64,000 bases of DNA from Microbacterium sp. 67-17 (lineage in GTDB: Bacteria; Actinomycetota; Actinomycetes; Actinomycetales; Microbacteriaceae), in assembly GCF_001898325.1 (NCBI RefSeq), contig NZ_MKTR01000034.1, positions 294,597 to 358,596 of the forward strand, written 5' to 3'. The notes under the pieces are model-generated. The model was not told the origin of the DNA. It saw nothing but the letters and a program-made list of their open reading frames with translations, and searched no databases. Shown here piece after piece: positions 8,631-16,969 of this stretch. The translations under genes were made by a program, and so were the position numbers. Within the stretch, counting starts at the first letter, position 1. Every line of letters starts with the position of its first letter.

Positions 8631-9137
8631 ATGACCGAATTCAGCGTCCGCCCGGCACGAACGGCGGACGTTCGCGCAATCCAGGCCCTCCTCGAACCCT
8701 GGGTGCAGCGGCGAGTGCTCCTGGGCAAGGACCTCGTGGTGCTGTTCGAGTCGGTGCAGCAGTTCACCGTTGCGGAGGATGCCGACGGTCGACTCATCGG
8801 ATGCGGCGCGCTGCACGTGATGTGGGACGACCTCGGCGAGATCCGCACTCTGATCGTTGCCGATGAGTGGCTGCATCACGGTGTCGGCCGCGCCATCGTC
8901 GATCGATTGGAAGAGAACGCTCGCGCCCTGGGGCTGCGGCGGCTGTTCTGTCTGACCTTCGAAGTCGAGTTCTTTTCGGCCCGCGGTTTCGAGGTGATCG
9001 GCGAGCAGGTCGTCGACCCGGATGTCTACTCGCAGCTCATCCGTTCCCCTGACGAGGGCGTCGCCGAGTTCCTGGACCTCGCCCATGTGAAGCCCAACAC
9101 CCTCGGCAACACCCGGATGCTGAAGACCTTCGGGTAA
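8631..9137 (+). CDS. Amino-acid N-acetyltransferase (short ArgA-like GNAT)
   Basis: The 168-residue GNAT protein has the acetyl-CoA loop GVGRAIV (after LHH) and the layout of stand-alone amino-acid N-acetyltransferases that carry out the first step of arginine synthesis: VRPARTADV at the start, LIGCGALHVMW, LGEIRTLIV, and FFSARGFEVIG near the end. The predicted reaction is glutamate plus acetyl-CoA to N-acetylglutamate. No arginine genes are nearby. A TAGGCT box begins 12 bases before ATG 8631, pointing to a leaderless transcript. Naming as ArgA is by family resemblance only. Confidence 0.8.
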   Translation: MTEFSVRPARTADVRAIQALLEPWVQRRVLLGKDLVVLFESVQQFTVAEDADGRLIGCGALHVMWDDLGEIRTLIVADEWLHHGVGRAIVDRLEENARALGLRRLFCLTFEVEFFSARGFEVIGEQVVDPDVYSQLIRSPDEGVAEFLDLAHVKPNTLGNTRMLKTFG

Positions 9138-9185
9138 GGCTCCTGGGCCCTTGCGGGCCGAGCAGGCGCGTGGGACTCTCCCGTC

Positions 9186-9986
9186 ATGGCGCATTCCTCG
9201 CAACCTCATCCAAAACACGCAACGCGCCGGGACATCCTCACGGCTTTGGTTGCGGTGATCGTCGTCTCGTTCGTCGTCGCCGCCGGAGCCGGGATCGCCG
9301 TGCTGCTGATCGGGCCTGAGGGCGATCTGATGAGCCGCGTTCTGGTGACGACGCTGATCGTCGGGGGGTTTAGCGTCGGCGCCCTATCGTGTCTGGCCCT
9401 GTGGGCTCGCCCCGCGCATTCGTTCGGCGTTGCCGGCGCTGGCGTGAACGCTGCTTCTGCCGTCGTCGCCCTGATCAGCGTGTGGGCCGAGCAGGGCTCG
9501 GATGACTTCTGGCGGATTCTCAGTCGGCTCCTCGTGAGCGGGCTGATCATCTCCGCGGCCTGGGCGCTTGCCGCACTCATGCTCCTGCTGTCGCAGCGGC
9601 ATCGTCCCATCATCCGCATCGGACTCGCGGCCACACTGGTCGCCCTGAGCGTTACGACGGCGCTCGCGGTCGCTGGGGTGTGGTGGGAGGCGATTGCGGA
9701 TGCCGAGATCTATCCGCGAGCGCTCGGGACGCTCGGCATTCTGAGTGCGCTGGGCGTCGTGGTCGTTCCCGTGCTCGCGTTGCTGCTGCGGGATAGCCCG
9801 GCCATAAGCGTGCCGCAAGACTTTCCCGCCGATATCGCGAACCACCTTCTCAAGACGGCCCGCCGCCGTGGCGTGAGCGTCGCGGAGCTGGTCGCGCCCG
9901 TGCTCGATGAGTCCATCGGCTCCTCGAATGACCACGGGCGCGCCGATCAGGGGCCGAACGGCACGACGCCTACCCTGGAGGCATGA
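9186..9986 (+). CDS. Multi-pass membrane protein of unknown function
   Basis: The 266-residue protein shows about six hydrophobic helices between residues 18 and 205, then a soluble tail. The tail contains DFPADIANHLLKTARRRG, which looks like a short helical, possibly ribbon-helix-like stretch. No family is recognised. The ATG is 48 bases after the acetyltransferase gene. Its stop overlaps the next start (ATGA at 9983-9986), so it probably forms a unit with the following exported protein. Confidence 0.6.
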   Translation: MAHSSQPHPKHATRRDILTALVAVIVVSFVVAAGAGIAVLLIGPEGDLMSRVLVTTLIVGGFSVGALSCLALWARPAHSFGVAGAGVNAASAVVALISVWAEQGSDDFWRILSRLLVSGLIISAAWALAALMLLLSQRHRPIIRIGLAATLVALSVTTALAVAGVWWEAIADAEIYPRALGTLGILSALGVVVVPVLALLLRDSPAISVPQDFPADIANHLLKTARRRGVSVAELVAPVLDESIGSSNDHGRADQGPNGTTPTLEA

Positions 9987-10666
9987 GCACCCAGCCGCCG
10001 CGCCGTCGCCCCTCGCCGGGCGTTTACCGGCGCCGCCGGCTCGTCGTGCTCCTCGCACTCATTGCGATCATCGCCGTTGTTGTGTGGCTGTTTGTCGCCC
10101 AACCGTGGTCGAGTGCCGCGCAACCGGATGCCGACCCCAAGCCGACCCGTACGTCATCCTCCAGCCCGAGCCCGAGCCCGACAACGCCCGCCCCGACTGA
10201 CTCGTCGGCACCCGACGCTGCGGCGACCGCGGACCCCGGCCCCCTGGAGACCGCGCCCCCGACGTGCACGCGCGGAGATGTGGCGGTCGAGGCCCTTACC
10301 GACCAGGACGAGTACGCATCGGGTCAGAACCCCCAGCTGTCGATCCGGCTCACGAACACATCGGATGCCTCGTGCACGATCAACGTCGGAACCACGACGC
10401 AATCGTTCGCGATCACCAGTGGTAGCGACACATGGTGGCGCTCGACCGATTGCCAGACCGAACCGAGTGACATGATCGTCACCCTCGAGGCCGGTCAGAC
10501 CGTTGAGAGCTCGACCCCGCTGACATGGGACCGCACCCGCTCATCCGTCAGTACGTGCGATTCCCAGTCGCGCCCGGCGGCAGGCGCTGGTGGTGCGTCG
10601 TACCACCTCGCTGTGGAGATCGGCGGCGTCGCCTCGGACCAGACCAAGCAGTTCTTCCTCTACTGA
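9983..10666 (+). CDS. Membrane-anchored protein with a C-terminal Ig-like domain
   Basis: A short basic N-terminus, one membrane helix (about residues 22-42), a Pro/Ser/Thr-rich linker (about 45-90) and a C-terminal beta-sandwich-like domain with paired cysteines (PTCTRGD, ASCTIN, TDCQTE, STCDSQ) are visible. The layout resembles actinobacterial DUF4232-like exported proteins. Function is unknown. The start overlaps the preceding stop, and a TACCCT box lies exactly 12 bases upstream, so it may also have its own leaderless transcript. Confidence 0.65.
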   Translation: MSTQPPRRRPSPGVYRRRRLVVLLALIAIIAVVVWLFVAQPWSSAAQPDADPKPTRTSSSSPSPSPTTPAPTDSSAPDAAATADPGPLETAPPTCTRGDVAVEALTDQDEYASGQNPQLSIRLTNTSDASCTINVGTTTQSFAITSGSDTWWRSTDCQTEPSDMIVTLEAGQTVESSTPLTWDRTRSSVSTCDSQSRPAAGAGGASYHLAVEIGGVASDQTKQFFLY

Positions 10667-10713
10667 ACCGACCCGATTCTGGGAGGCATCGGCTGCTCAT
10701 CTACCCTGGAAGG

Positions 10714-11124
10714 ATGGCTGGGAAGAAGGGCGCGAAGCCGCTGGAGTTCCGCAACACACAATTGGCTGATGCGCTCCAGACACAGGACATGGCAGCTGTC
10801 GCTTTTGCTCTGCGTCACGGCCCGACAGTAGTGCCGCTCATGAAGCCGGGCCAGCGCGACAATCCCCTCGACGTCGGCGAAGTGTGGACCTTTCGCGACA
10901 CGAACACGGGCCAGGTCGCTCTCCTTCTCTTCAGCGACGCGGCAAACAAGCCGGCGACCCTCCCGCCGGCGGTTGCGCTGATGCCGCCGGCAAGCCTCAA
11001 GACCTTTCTCCAGGCACACCTCGACGAGATCACGACAGTCTTCTTCGACCTGGCAGGACCGCATCCGTTGCAGGCGAGCCCCGGCGATCTCGTCGCGGCG
11101 CTCGAGATCACCGACGGGCCCTGA
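10714..11124 (+). CDS. SseB-like domain protein (136 aa)
   Basis: From ATG 10714 the protein resembles the SseB N-terminal family: LADALQTQDMAAVAFALRHG, then a strand carrying WTFRDTNTGQVALLLFSD (the usual value-substitution fold) and VALMPPASLKTFL. The role of this family in actinobacteria is unclear. The frame opens at 10525 but would overlap the preceding gene. ATG 10714 has GGAAGG just before it and a TACCCT box 12 bases upstream. Confidence 0.65.
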   Translation: MAGKKGAKPLEFRNTQLADALQTQDMAAVAFALRHGPTVVPLMKPGQRDNPLDVGEVWTFRDTNTGQVALLLFSDAANKPATLPPAVALMPPASLKTFLQAHLDEITTVFFDLAGPHPLQASPGDLVAALEITDGP

Positions 11125-11190
11125 TCGCTCTGCGGGCGGTGTCAAGCCGCGCGAAGTCGGTCGGCTGGCGCGGTGCGCGCCTAGCGCGCG

Positions 11191-12216
11191 CTACGCGGAA
11201 GCGCTGGGCGCGAACCTGTGCCGTAGCCGAGGAAGGATCTCCGCGCCGTACAGGCGAAGGAACGACTCTTGGTCCGCGCCCGGGTCATGGAACACCAGGT
11301 GACGAAAGCCGAGGTGCACATACTCGGCGATGCGTTCCACGTGCTCGGCGGGATCCGTGCTGACGATGAAGCGGGCCGCCGCCCGTTCGGTCGGCAGGGC
11401 GGCGGCGCGCCGCTGCATCTCGACGGGGTCGTGGATGCCCATCTTCTCTTCGGGCGAGAGGGCCAGCGGAGCCCAGAACCGGGTCTTTTCCTGAGCCTCG
11501 GCGACGGTATCGGCCAGCGACACCTTGACCTCCATGAGGGTGTCGATCGCGTCGGGAGCGCGACCGGCCTTCTCGAGGCCCTCGTGAAGTGCAGGCAGCA
11601 GGGTCTCGGTGTAGAGCTCGGGCTTCTTTCCGCTGGTCGTGATGTAGCCGTCGGCCACGCGGCCGGCCAGCCGGGTCGCGGCGGGTCCGGATGCACCGAT
11701 GTAAACGGGGACGGGCACGTCGGGGCGGTCGTACACCGTCGCGTCCTTGACGGAATAGTACGTGCCCTCGAAGGTCACGCGGTCGTCCTGCCAGAGGGCT
11801 CGCATAAGCGCGATCGACTCCTTCATGCGCTGGAAGCGCTCGGGGGCGTCGGGCCAGTCGAGGCCGAGGGTCACCTCGTTGAGTGCTTCACCCGTACCGA
11901 CGCCGAGGATGATGCGTCCGGGGTAGAGAACTCCCAGGGTGCCGAAAGCCTGCGCGATGACCCCCGGATGGTACCGGAAGGTGGGGGTCAGCACCGAGGT
12001 GCCCAGCAGCACGCGCGATGTTCGTGCGCCGACGGCGCCGAGCCACGGCAAGGCAGCGGGGGCATGTCCGCCCTCGTGCATCCACGGCTGGAAGTGGTCC
12101 GAGATGAAGACGGAGTCGAAGCCGACCTCCTCGGCGAGCACTGCGAGATCGGCGAGGTGGCCGGGGTCGAATTGCTCGGCGGATGCCTTATAGCCGATGC
12201 GCAGGGGTACAGTCAT
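11191..12216 (-). CDS. fgd: F420-dependent glucose-6-phosphate dehydrogenase
   Basis: The 341-residue luciferase-like protein matches mycobacterial Fgd along its length: LRIGYKASAEQF at the start, then SDHFQPW, EGGHAPAALPWLGAVG, LGTSVLTPTFRYHPGVIAQA, LGVGTGEALNE and THR-type FW(A)PL segments. It oxidises glucose 6-phosphate to 6-phosphogluconolactone and reduces cofactor F420, supplying F420H2 for reductases in the cytoplasm. ATG 12216 is chosen over the longer frame (12309) because AGAGGA precedes it. It is divergent from the PaaX regulator, and the LLM oxidoreductase at 16966 is a candidate F420H2 user. Confidence 0.92.
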   Translation of the reverse strand: MTVPLRIGYKASAEQFDPGHLADLAVLAEEVGFDSVFISDHFQPWMHEGGHAPAALPWLGAVGARTSRVLLGTSVLTPTFRYHPGVIAQAFGTLGVLYPGRIILGVGTGEALNEVTLGLDWPDAPERFQRMKESIALMRALWQDDRVTFEGTYYSVKDATVYDRPDVPVPVYIGASGPAATRLAGRVADGYITTSGKKPELYTETLLPALHEGLEKAGRAPDAIDTLMEVKVSLADTVAEAQEKTRFWAPLALSPEEKMGIHDPVEMQRRAAALPTERAAARFIVSTDPAEHVERIAEYVHLGFRHLVFHDPGADQESFLRLYGAEILPRLRHRFAPSASA

Positions 12217-12361
12217 GTCGAAGATCCTCTCGTCGTCAGGGCCGGTGCGAGCAAGCGCGAGGGCGTTAGCGCTCGTTGACGTCGCACCGCCCGATTCCCA
12301 CCAACCCAACGGTAACCAATCGGAAACGTAACGGTCGTCGGAATAGCGATACAGTCATCGT
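12217..12361. promoter_or_regulatory. Divergent promoter region with GWAAC half-sites
   Basis: The spacer between fgd and the PaaX gene holds GTAAC at 12312, GAAAC at 12323 and GTAAC at 12328; the first two are 11 bp apart in direct orientation. TACAGT (12350-12355) is a -10 box 12 bases before the PaaX ATG. Similar half-site pairs occur before the other units of the catabolic block. Confidence 0.45.
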
Positions 12362-13270
12362 ATGGTCGAACTGATGGGCGGGGTGAACGAGCCGGCGGAT
12401 AGCCTTGACGACATCGACTCCCGCCCCGGGAGTACGACCTCTCTGCTTCGGACCGTCGTCGGAATCTACCTGCGCGAGCTTGACGGCTGGATCTCCGTGG
12501 CCGATCTCTTGCAGTTGCTGGACGCGCTGGGTGTCCCGGGACCTCGGGCTCGTACCGCGCTGGCCCGTGTAAAGAAGAAGCGGCTGCTCGTGCCAGAGTC
12601 GCGCGGACGCACCGCGGGATACCGCCTGGCGCCCGAGGCTGTACCCATGCTCGAGCGGGGCGATCGTCGCATCTACCACCCGCGCAACATGGACGGGGCC
12701 AGCCGCTGGTGCCTTGTGTCCTTCTCGATTCCGGAAGAGAGCAGGGGCCTTCGGCACCAGCTGCGCCGTCGCCTTCAGTGGATCGGCTGCGGCACAGTGT
12801 CGCCGGCGCTGTGGATCGCCCCGGCCTATCTCCTCGACGAGGTCGAGGAGATCCTCAAGGACCTGTCGGTTCGCGATCGGGCAACAGTGTTCGTTGCCGA
12901 TCATCCCCGGGTGGCTGGCGAACTCGCTGATGCCGTTGCACAGTGGTGGGATCTATCCGAGATCCGCTCCCACCACGACGAGTTCCTGCGCGACCACGCG
13001 GCGATCGCCGCGATCGAACCCGGCTCGAGCCGTGAGGCCTTCGCGACGTACATCCGCGGCGTGGACTCGTGGCGCATCATCCCCTACGTCGACCCCGGCC
13101 TTCCGCCCGCGCTGCTGCCGCGTGACTGGCCCGGCCCGGCATCCACGGCCCTTCTGCGGCTTCTGCGGCGACGGTTCAGTGGTCCCGCGACGGACTATGT
13201 GTCCGAGGTGACCGGCCGCCGCGTCGATAACCCCAGCCGAGCGGCCTCGGTCGAGGTGATCTCGGCGTGA
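12362..13270 (+). CDS. PaaX-family transcriptional regulator
   Basis: The 302-residue protein has the PaaX N-terminal winged helix (LLRTVVGIYLRELDGWISVADLLQLL, then ARTALARVKKKRLLVPESRGRTAGYRL), the central PaaX-like domain (RWCLVSFSIPEESRGLRHQLRRRL, then LWIAP) and the C-terminal domain. Members typically repress phenylacetate or other aryl-CoA pathways and respond to the CoA thioester. With the aryl-CoA genes downstream, an anthraniloyl-CoA-type effector is a reasonable inference. ATG 12362 appears leaderless. The stop overlaps the next start by four bases. Confidence 0.88.
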   Translation: MVELMGGVNEPADSLDDIDSRPGSTTSLLRTVVGIYLRELDGWISVADLLQLLDALGVPGPRARTALARVKKKRLLVPESRGRTAGYRLAPEAVPMLERGDRRIYHPRNMDGASRWCLVSFSIPEESRGLRHQLRRRLQWIGCGTVSPALWIAPAYLLDEVEEILKDLSVRDRATVFVADHPRVAGELADAVAQWWDLSEIRSHHDEFLRDHAAIAAIEPGSSREAFATYIRGVDSWRIIPYVDPGLPPALLPRDWPGPASTALLRLLRRRFSGPATDYVSEVTGRRVDNPSRAASVEVISA

Positions 13271-14220
13271 GCGAGGTCGTGCTGCTCGACGGCTGGCAGC
13301 ACCGCCGGGCTCCGGTGCACTGGCAGGGTTGGCTCGCGGAACGGCTGACCGAGCAGGGCTGGCGGGTCGACTATCTCACGCTCCCTGACCCCGAGAGCCC
13401 GCGCTACGATGCCTGGTCGCGGGTGGTCGTGCGCGCCCTTCGCCTCGCCGAGCAGCCCATCGTCGTGGCACACGGCCTGAGTGTGCTGCTGTGGCTGCGG
13501 ATGTGCGAAGACCCCGGACTCGACATACCCCCGATCTCGCGCGTGCTGCTCGTCGCGCCGCCTGCGGCCGGGGCCCATGGCGGAGACGTGTCGGAGTACC
13601 GCCCGGGAAAGGGCACGGCCGAGGCACTGCGCCGTCGGCATCCGGTGCCGCTCCTCGTGTCTGCCGATGACGATCCGTACCTTCCGGGCGGGGCCGCGTC
13701 GCTCGTCGCGCAGACGGGAGCCGAATGGGTGCGCCTTGCCGAGGGTGCCCACCTGAACACGGCCTCCGGTTACGGTCCCTGGCCCGACGCCCTCGCATGG
13801 TGCGAGACCGGCACCTGGCCGCGCACCCCCGTCGCGACGGCGACTCCTGCCCTTTCGGCACATCCCGACAACGAGGTGATCGATATGACGTCCACGACAC
13901 TCGACCGGTGGCTCGCGCAGACCTATGCCCCCAGCGGTCACCGGCAAGGAATCCTGACGGTGCAGGCGGATGCCGCCGTCATCGAGTCGGTCGACCGCGC
14001 CGTCGCCGCGGGGGGACGGGAGCCCTCGCGCCGGCACGCCCGCCTTCATCCGCGCATCGGCGAGGACCAGGTGCGTGCCGAGGACGTCGAGGATTTCGTG
14101 CGTCGCTACGGCCACGAGTATCAGGCCGCGGTAGTCGACCCGCGACTGTTCGAGGGGTCCGAGGGCGCCACGCTGGCGCGCGTGTTCTCCGATGGAGGAG
14201 TCGCACTCTACGATCTCTGA
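13267..14220 (+). CDS. RBBP9/YdeN-like alpha/beta hydrolase fused to an unknown C-terminal domain
   Basis: Residues 1-185 follow the RBBP9/YdeN serine-hydrolase layout: LLDGWQHR, VDYLTLPDPESP, VVAHGLSVLLWL, VSADDDPY and EGAHLNTASGYG. The acid (Asp136) and base (His162) are present, but the nucleophile position of the usual AHSLG is glycine (AHGLS, Gly70), so it may be inactive. Residues about 205-317 (from TLDRWLAQTYAP) belong to no family I know. An internal ATG at 13885 with GAGGTGAT before it could make the C-terminal part separately. GTG 13267 overlaps the paaX stop. Confidence 0.65.
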   Translation: MSEVVLLDGWQHRRAPVHWQGWLAERLTEQGWRVDYLTLPDPESPRYDAWSRVVVRALRLAEQPIVVAHGLSVLLWLRMCEDPGLDIPPISRVLLVAPPAAGAHGGDVSEYRPGKGTAEALRRRHPVPLLVSADDDPYLPGGAASLVAQTGAEWVRLAEGAHLNTASGYGPWPDALAWCETGTWPRTPVATATPALSAHPDNEVIDMTSTTLDRWLAQTYAPSGHRQGILTVQADAAVIESVDRAVAAGGREPSRRHARLHPRIGEDQVRAEDVEDFVRRYGHEYQAAVVDPRLFEGSEGATLARVFSDGGVALYDL

Positions 14221-14351
14221 ATATGACGTAAACTTGACGGAAGTCACGATTACGAAACAAGGCGGTAACCGCTTGTCACGTCTCTGTGACATCCGCCCGG
14301 TAGGAAAGATGAGTGGCCGGGACCCTGGCCGCACTGCAGAGAGGACGCGAG
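14221..14351 (+). promoter_or_regulatory. Promoter region of the tryptophan/kynurenine operon
   Basis: This spacer before the 11-gene operon holds GAAAC (14254) and GTAAC (14265), 11 bp apart in the same orientation, and an inverted repeat TGTCAC-N6-GTGACA (14274-14291). TTGTCA at 14273 with TAGGAA about 18 bases on is a possible -35/-10 pair. No riboswitch or tryptophan-rich leader peptide was seen. Confidence 0.45.
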
Positions 14352-15101
14352 ATGACCACGGCTGCCGCACGGCTCGACGGACGCACTGTTCTGGTCGTCG
14401 GCGGCGCCGGGCGGCTCGGGTCAGCCATCTGCCGCGACCTACGTGCGCGGGGCGGGCGCGTCATCGTCGGCTACCGCACGTCTCGTGAGGCGGCGGACCG
14501 ACTCGCGTCCGAAATTGACGGCACCGCGGTGCGGATCGATACCGCCGACGACGCGTCGATCGAGGAAGCGTTCGCGACGATCGAGACTGCCCATGGCACG
14601 GTCGGCGTCCTCGTGGACACCGCCCACATCGCGTCCGAACCGCGCCGCGTCGCCGACCAGGGTCGGGCATTCCTCGAAGTGCACCTCGCCGCCGTGCAGG
14701 GGTACGCCGCGACCGTGCGACGCGCGCTGCCTGGGATGCAGGCCGCTGGGTGGGGTCGCATCGTCTATGTCTCGGGCGCGCTCATGTCGCGCCCCCATCC
14801 GGGCTTCGGTGCCTACGGCGCCGCCAAGTCCGCCGCGACGACACTCACCCGCTACGTCGCTCTCGAGGAGGGGCGTGCGGGCATCACGGCGAACATCGTC
14901 GCACCGGGCCGCGTGCTCGATCCGGCCGACCACCTTGATCCCGTTCAGGAGGAGCTGTCCGAGCTCCTCCTTTCGCGCACCGCGCTCGGCGCGTTCCCGA
15001 CCGCACCCGACGTCGCCGCGGTCGTGGGGATGCTCACCGTCTCTCCTCAGCTGACCGGTCAGACCGTGTGGGTCACCGGCGGCGAGCCGATCACCGCCTG
15101 A
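14352..15101 (+). CDS. Short-chain dehydrogenase/reductase
   Basis: The 249-residue SDR has the NAD(P) glycine motif GGAGRLGSAI near residue 17, a catalytic Ser in VYVSGALMS and the YGAAK active-site pair, then IVAPGRVLDPADH. It is the first gene of the 11-gene operon. Together with the flavin monooxygenase, ABM protein and flavin reductase downstream it matches the gene set of indole or indole-acetate oxidation clusters (IifB or IacE role: oxidation of a dihydroxylated indole). The substrate is inferred, not shown. ATG 14352 follows GAGAGGA; the earlier GTG at 14313 is rejected. Confidence 0.8.
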   Translation: MTTAAARLDGRTVLVVGGAGRLGSAICRDLRARGGRVIVGYRTSREAADRLASEIDGTAVRIDTADDASIEEAFATIETAHGTVGVLVDTAHIASEPRRVADQGRAFLEVHLAAVQGYAATVRRALPGMQAAGWGRIVYVSGALMSRPHPGFGAYGAAKSAATTLTRYVALEEGRAGITANIVAPGRVLDPADHLDPVQEELSELLLSRTALGAFPTAPDVAAVVGMLTVSPQLTGQTVWVTGGEPITA

Positions 15102-15117
15102 TATCGGAAGGAATCCC

Positions 15118-16362
15118 ATGACCATCATCGACGCTCCCGTCGAGACCGACCCGGTCATCGCTGGGCTGAAGACCCCCGACAGCGCAGAGGCGATCATCGC
15201 GAACATCCACGCGATCCTCCCGCTGCTGGCCGAAGAAGCCGACGAGTCCGAGCGCCTCGCCCGGCTGTCGCCGCGCGCGGCGCGCGCGTTGCGCGCGGCC
15301 GGGGCATTCCAGATGGCATTTCCGCGCAGCCGGGGCGGTGTCGAGATGTCGCTCGTCCAGCAGGTCGAGGTCACCGCGCTGGTGTCAGCGGTCGACGGCG
15401 GCATCGGCTGGAACGTCGGCGTGCTCAACGCCACGGGCTACTACGCCGGTCGCTTGAGCGACAAGGCCTACGCGGAGCTCTATCCGAGCCGCGACATGCC
15501 CACGAGCGGCGCTTTCCACCCGCGCGGCCGCGCCGACCGTGTCGAGGGCGGCTATCTCGTCAGCGGCGACTGGGGCTGGGGGAGCGGGAGTTACACGGCA
15601 GAGCACATCATCGGCGGCGCCGAGGTGTTCGCGGATGGCGAACCGGTCCTGGGTGCGGACGGCAAGCAAGTGCACCTGGGGTTCTGGCTGCCTCGTGAAG
15701 CGATCGACGTGAAGCACGACTGGCAGGTCCTGGGCGTGCGGGGCTCCGGCAGCACGTCGTACTCGATCCCGGCACCGGGCGCGTTCGTGCCCGAGCGATA
15801 CAGCTTCGACCGTGAGGCTGCGGACACCGCCGACGGGGACCCGCTGGACAAGAGCGTCGGCGTCTCCCACGTTGCATTGACGGGCGTTGCGCTGGGGGTT
15901 GCCCGCCACGCGGTCGACCTCGCTGCTGAGTACATCGGGTACCGCATGCAGAGCGCTCCGTCGAAGGTTGACGCCGCAACACGTCAGGCTCTCGGCGAAG
16001 CGATGGGTGAGGTCGACTTCGCCTATGCCGGCGTGCGCGAGGTGTGTCGGCTGACCGACCAGGTCCTCTTCGCCCCGGGGGCGAAGCTGACGGACGTGCA
16101 GCGTGCACGAATGACGGCTGCCAACGCCGTCGCAGGCGGCGCACTGCGTCGTGTCCTGAACCTCTGCACCGAACTGGCCGCAGCCAGCTACATCCTGGAC
16201 CGGAACGAGATCCAGCGCGTCGTGCGTGACGGACTGGGTGCGCTTGCCCACGCGGGCACTCGCCGCATGCACCTCGGTGCGCTGGCGACCGCGGCGATGA
16301 TGCACCCCGAGCAGGGGCGCACCGTCGCCGATGAAGCCGGCTGGGCTGCGGACGCGAAGTGA
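15118..16362 (+). CDS. Acyl-CoA-dehydrogenase-fold flavin monooxygenase (group D type)
   Basis: The 414-residue protein belongs to the HpaB/HsaA/DszC-like oxygenases of acyl-CoA dehydrogenase fold: residues 50-70 RLSPRAARALRAAGAFQMAFP, then VDGGIGWNVGV, YLVSGDWGWGSGS and a C-terminal helical bundle with the HxGT-like AHAGTRRMHLG. It would take reduced flavin from a partner, and a reductase is coded at 20443. In context it resembles IifC/IacA, which oxygenate the indole ring, but a hydroxylase for another aromatic is equally possible. SD GGAAGGA precedes ATG 15118, 16 bases after the SDR. Confidence 0.8.
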   Translation: MTIIDAPVETDPVIAGLKTPDSAEAIIANIHAILPLLAEEADESERLARLSPRAARALRAAGAFQMAFPRSRGGVEMSLVQQVEVTALVSAVDGGIGWNVGVLNATGYYAGRLSDKAYAELYPSRDMPTSGAFHPRGRADRVEGGYLVSGDWGWGSGSYTAEHIIGGAEVFADGEPVLGADGKQVHLGFWLPREAIDVKHDWQVLGVRGSGSTSYSIPAPGAFVPERYSFDREAADTADGDPLDKSVGVSHVALTGVALGVARHAVDLAAEYIGYRMQSAPSKVDAATRQALGEAMGEVDFAYAGVREVCRLTDQVLFAPGAKLTDVQRARMTAANAVAGGALRRVLNLCTELAAASYILDRNEIQRVVRDGLGALAHAGTRRMHLGALATAAMMHPEQGRTVADEAGWAADAK

Positions 16363-16691
16363 CCACCCCCATGCTCCCTGGCAGTGAACGGGTGCGAGTC
16401 GTCGTCGAGAAGATCGACGAGATGCGCGGCTCCGGCCGCGTCGGAGACAGCTTCGAGGTCAATGGCACCGCCCTGACTCTGCCCCCGGGAGGGACCTTCT
16501 GCCCCGAGGCGCTTGCGGTTGTTCTCCCTATCGTCGTGATGCGCCAGTCTCCGTTGCCGGCCGATAGCTGGCTCATCCGGAAGCCCTGGATCTGTGGCGC
16601 CGACGCACGAGAGAACCTCGTCATGCGCGTCGAGGGCCTCGATGCTGACGAGCAAGAATCCACTGAGCCGGGAACGGAGGTAACCGAGTGA
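16359..16691 (+). CDS. TIGR04076-like small protein, copy 1
   Basis: The 110-residue protein has the VRVVVEKIDEMRGSGRVGDSFEV opening and FCPEALAVVLPIVV segment of the TIGR04076 group: a short strand, a GDxFEV turn, a cysteine before a helix, then a conserved proline-rich strand. Function of the group is unknown. GTG 16359 overlaps the monooxygenase stop (GTGA). The next gene is a shorter paralogue, so the pair may form a heteromer. Confidence 0.6.
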   Translation: MTTPMLPGSERVRVVVEKIDEMRGSGRVGDSFEVNGTALTLPPGGTFCPEALAVVLPIVVMRQSPLPADSWLIRKPWICGADARENLVMRVEGLDADEQESTEPGTEVTE

Positions 16692-16969
16692 GTGCTCGCA
16701 GAATCAGATGCACCGTCACTTCGATGAACTACTCGGCCTGCGGGATGGCAGTCGGCGACTGGTTCGAGGTCGGCCCTGAAGGTTTCAGCATGCCGGACGG
16801 GCAGCACTTCTGCTACTTCGCGATTGCATCCGTCTTGCCGCTGATCAATGGGCCCCTGGGTAAGGACGACGTGGACGGGTGGTTCGATTCCAAGCCGGTC
16901 GTTCAATGCCCCGACCCGCCTGAGGCACTGCGGATGACGCTCTCCCACGCGCCAGAGGTGACCCCGTGA
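16688..16969 (+). CDS. TIGR04076-like small protein, copy 2
   Basis: The 93-residue paralogue of the preceding protein shares VGDWFEV, the FCYFAIASVLPLI cysteine-helix stretch and a closing WFDSKPVVQCPDPPEALRM strand. GTG 16688 overlaps the previous stop by four bases, as does its own stop with the next gene, so stoichiometric translation is likely. Two adjacent diverged copies inside an oxygenase operon suggest an accessory role, which is inference. Confidence 0.6.
   Translation: MSARRIRCTVTSMNYSACGMAVGDWFEVGPEGFSMPDGQHFCYFAIASVLPLINGPLGKDDVDGWFDSKPVVQCPDPPEALRMTLSHAPEVTP

Noticed and set aside
11269-12279. Plus-strand open frame opposite fgd
   Set aside because: Antisense shadow of a fully recognised gene, with no start signal or domain.
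14221-14351. Tryptophan-responsive leader peptide, T-box or riboswitch before the kyn operon
   Set aside because: No Trp codon run, T-box sequence or attenuator hairpin was found.
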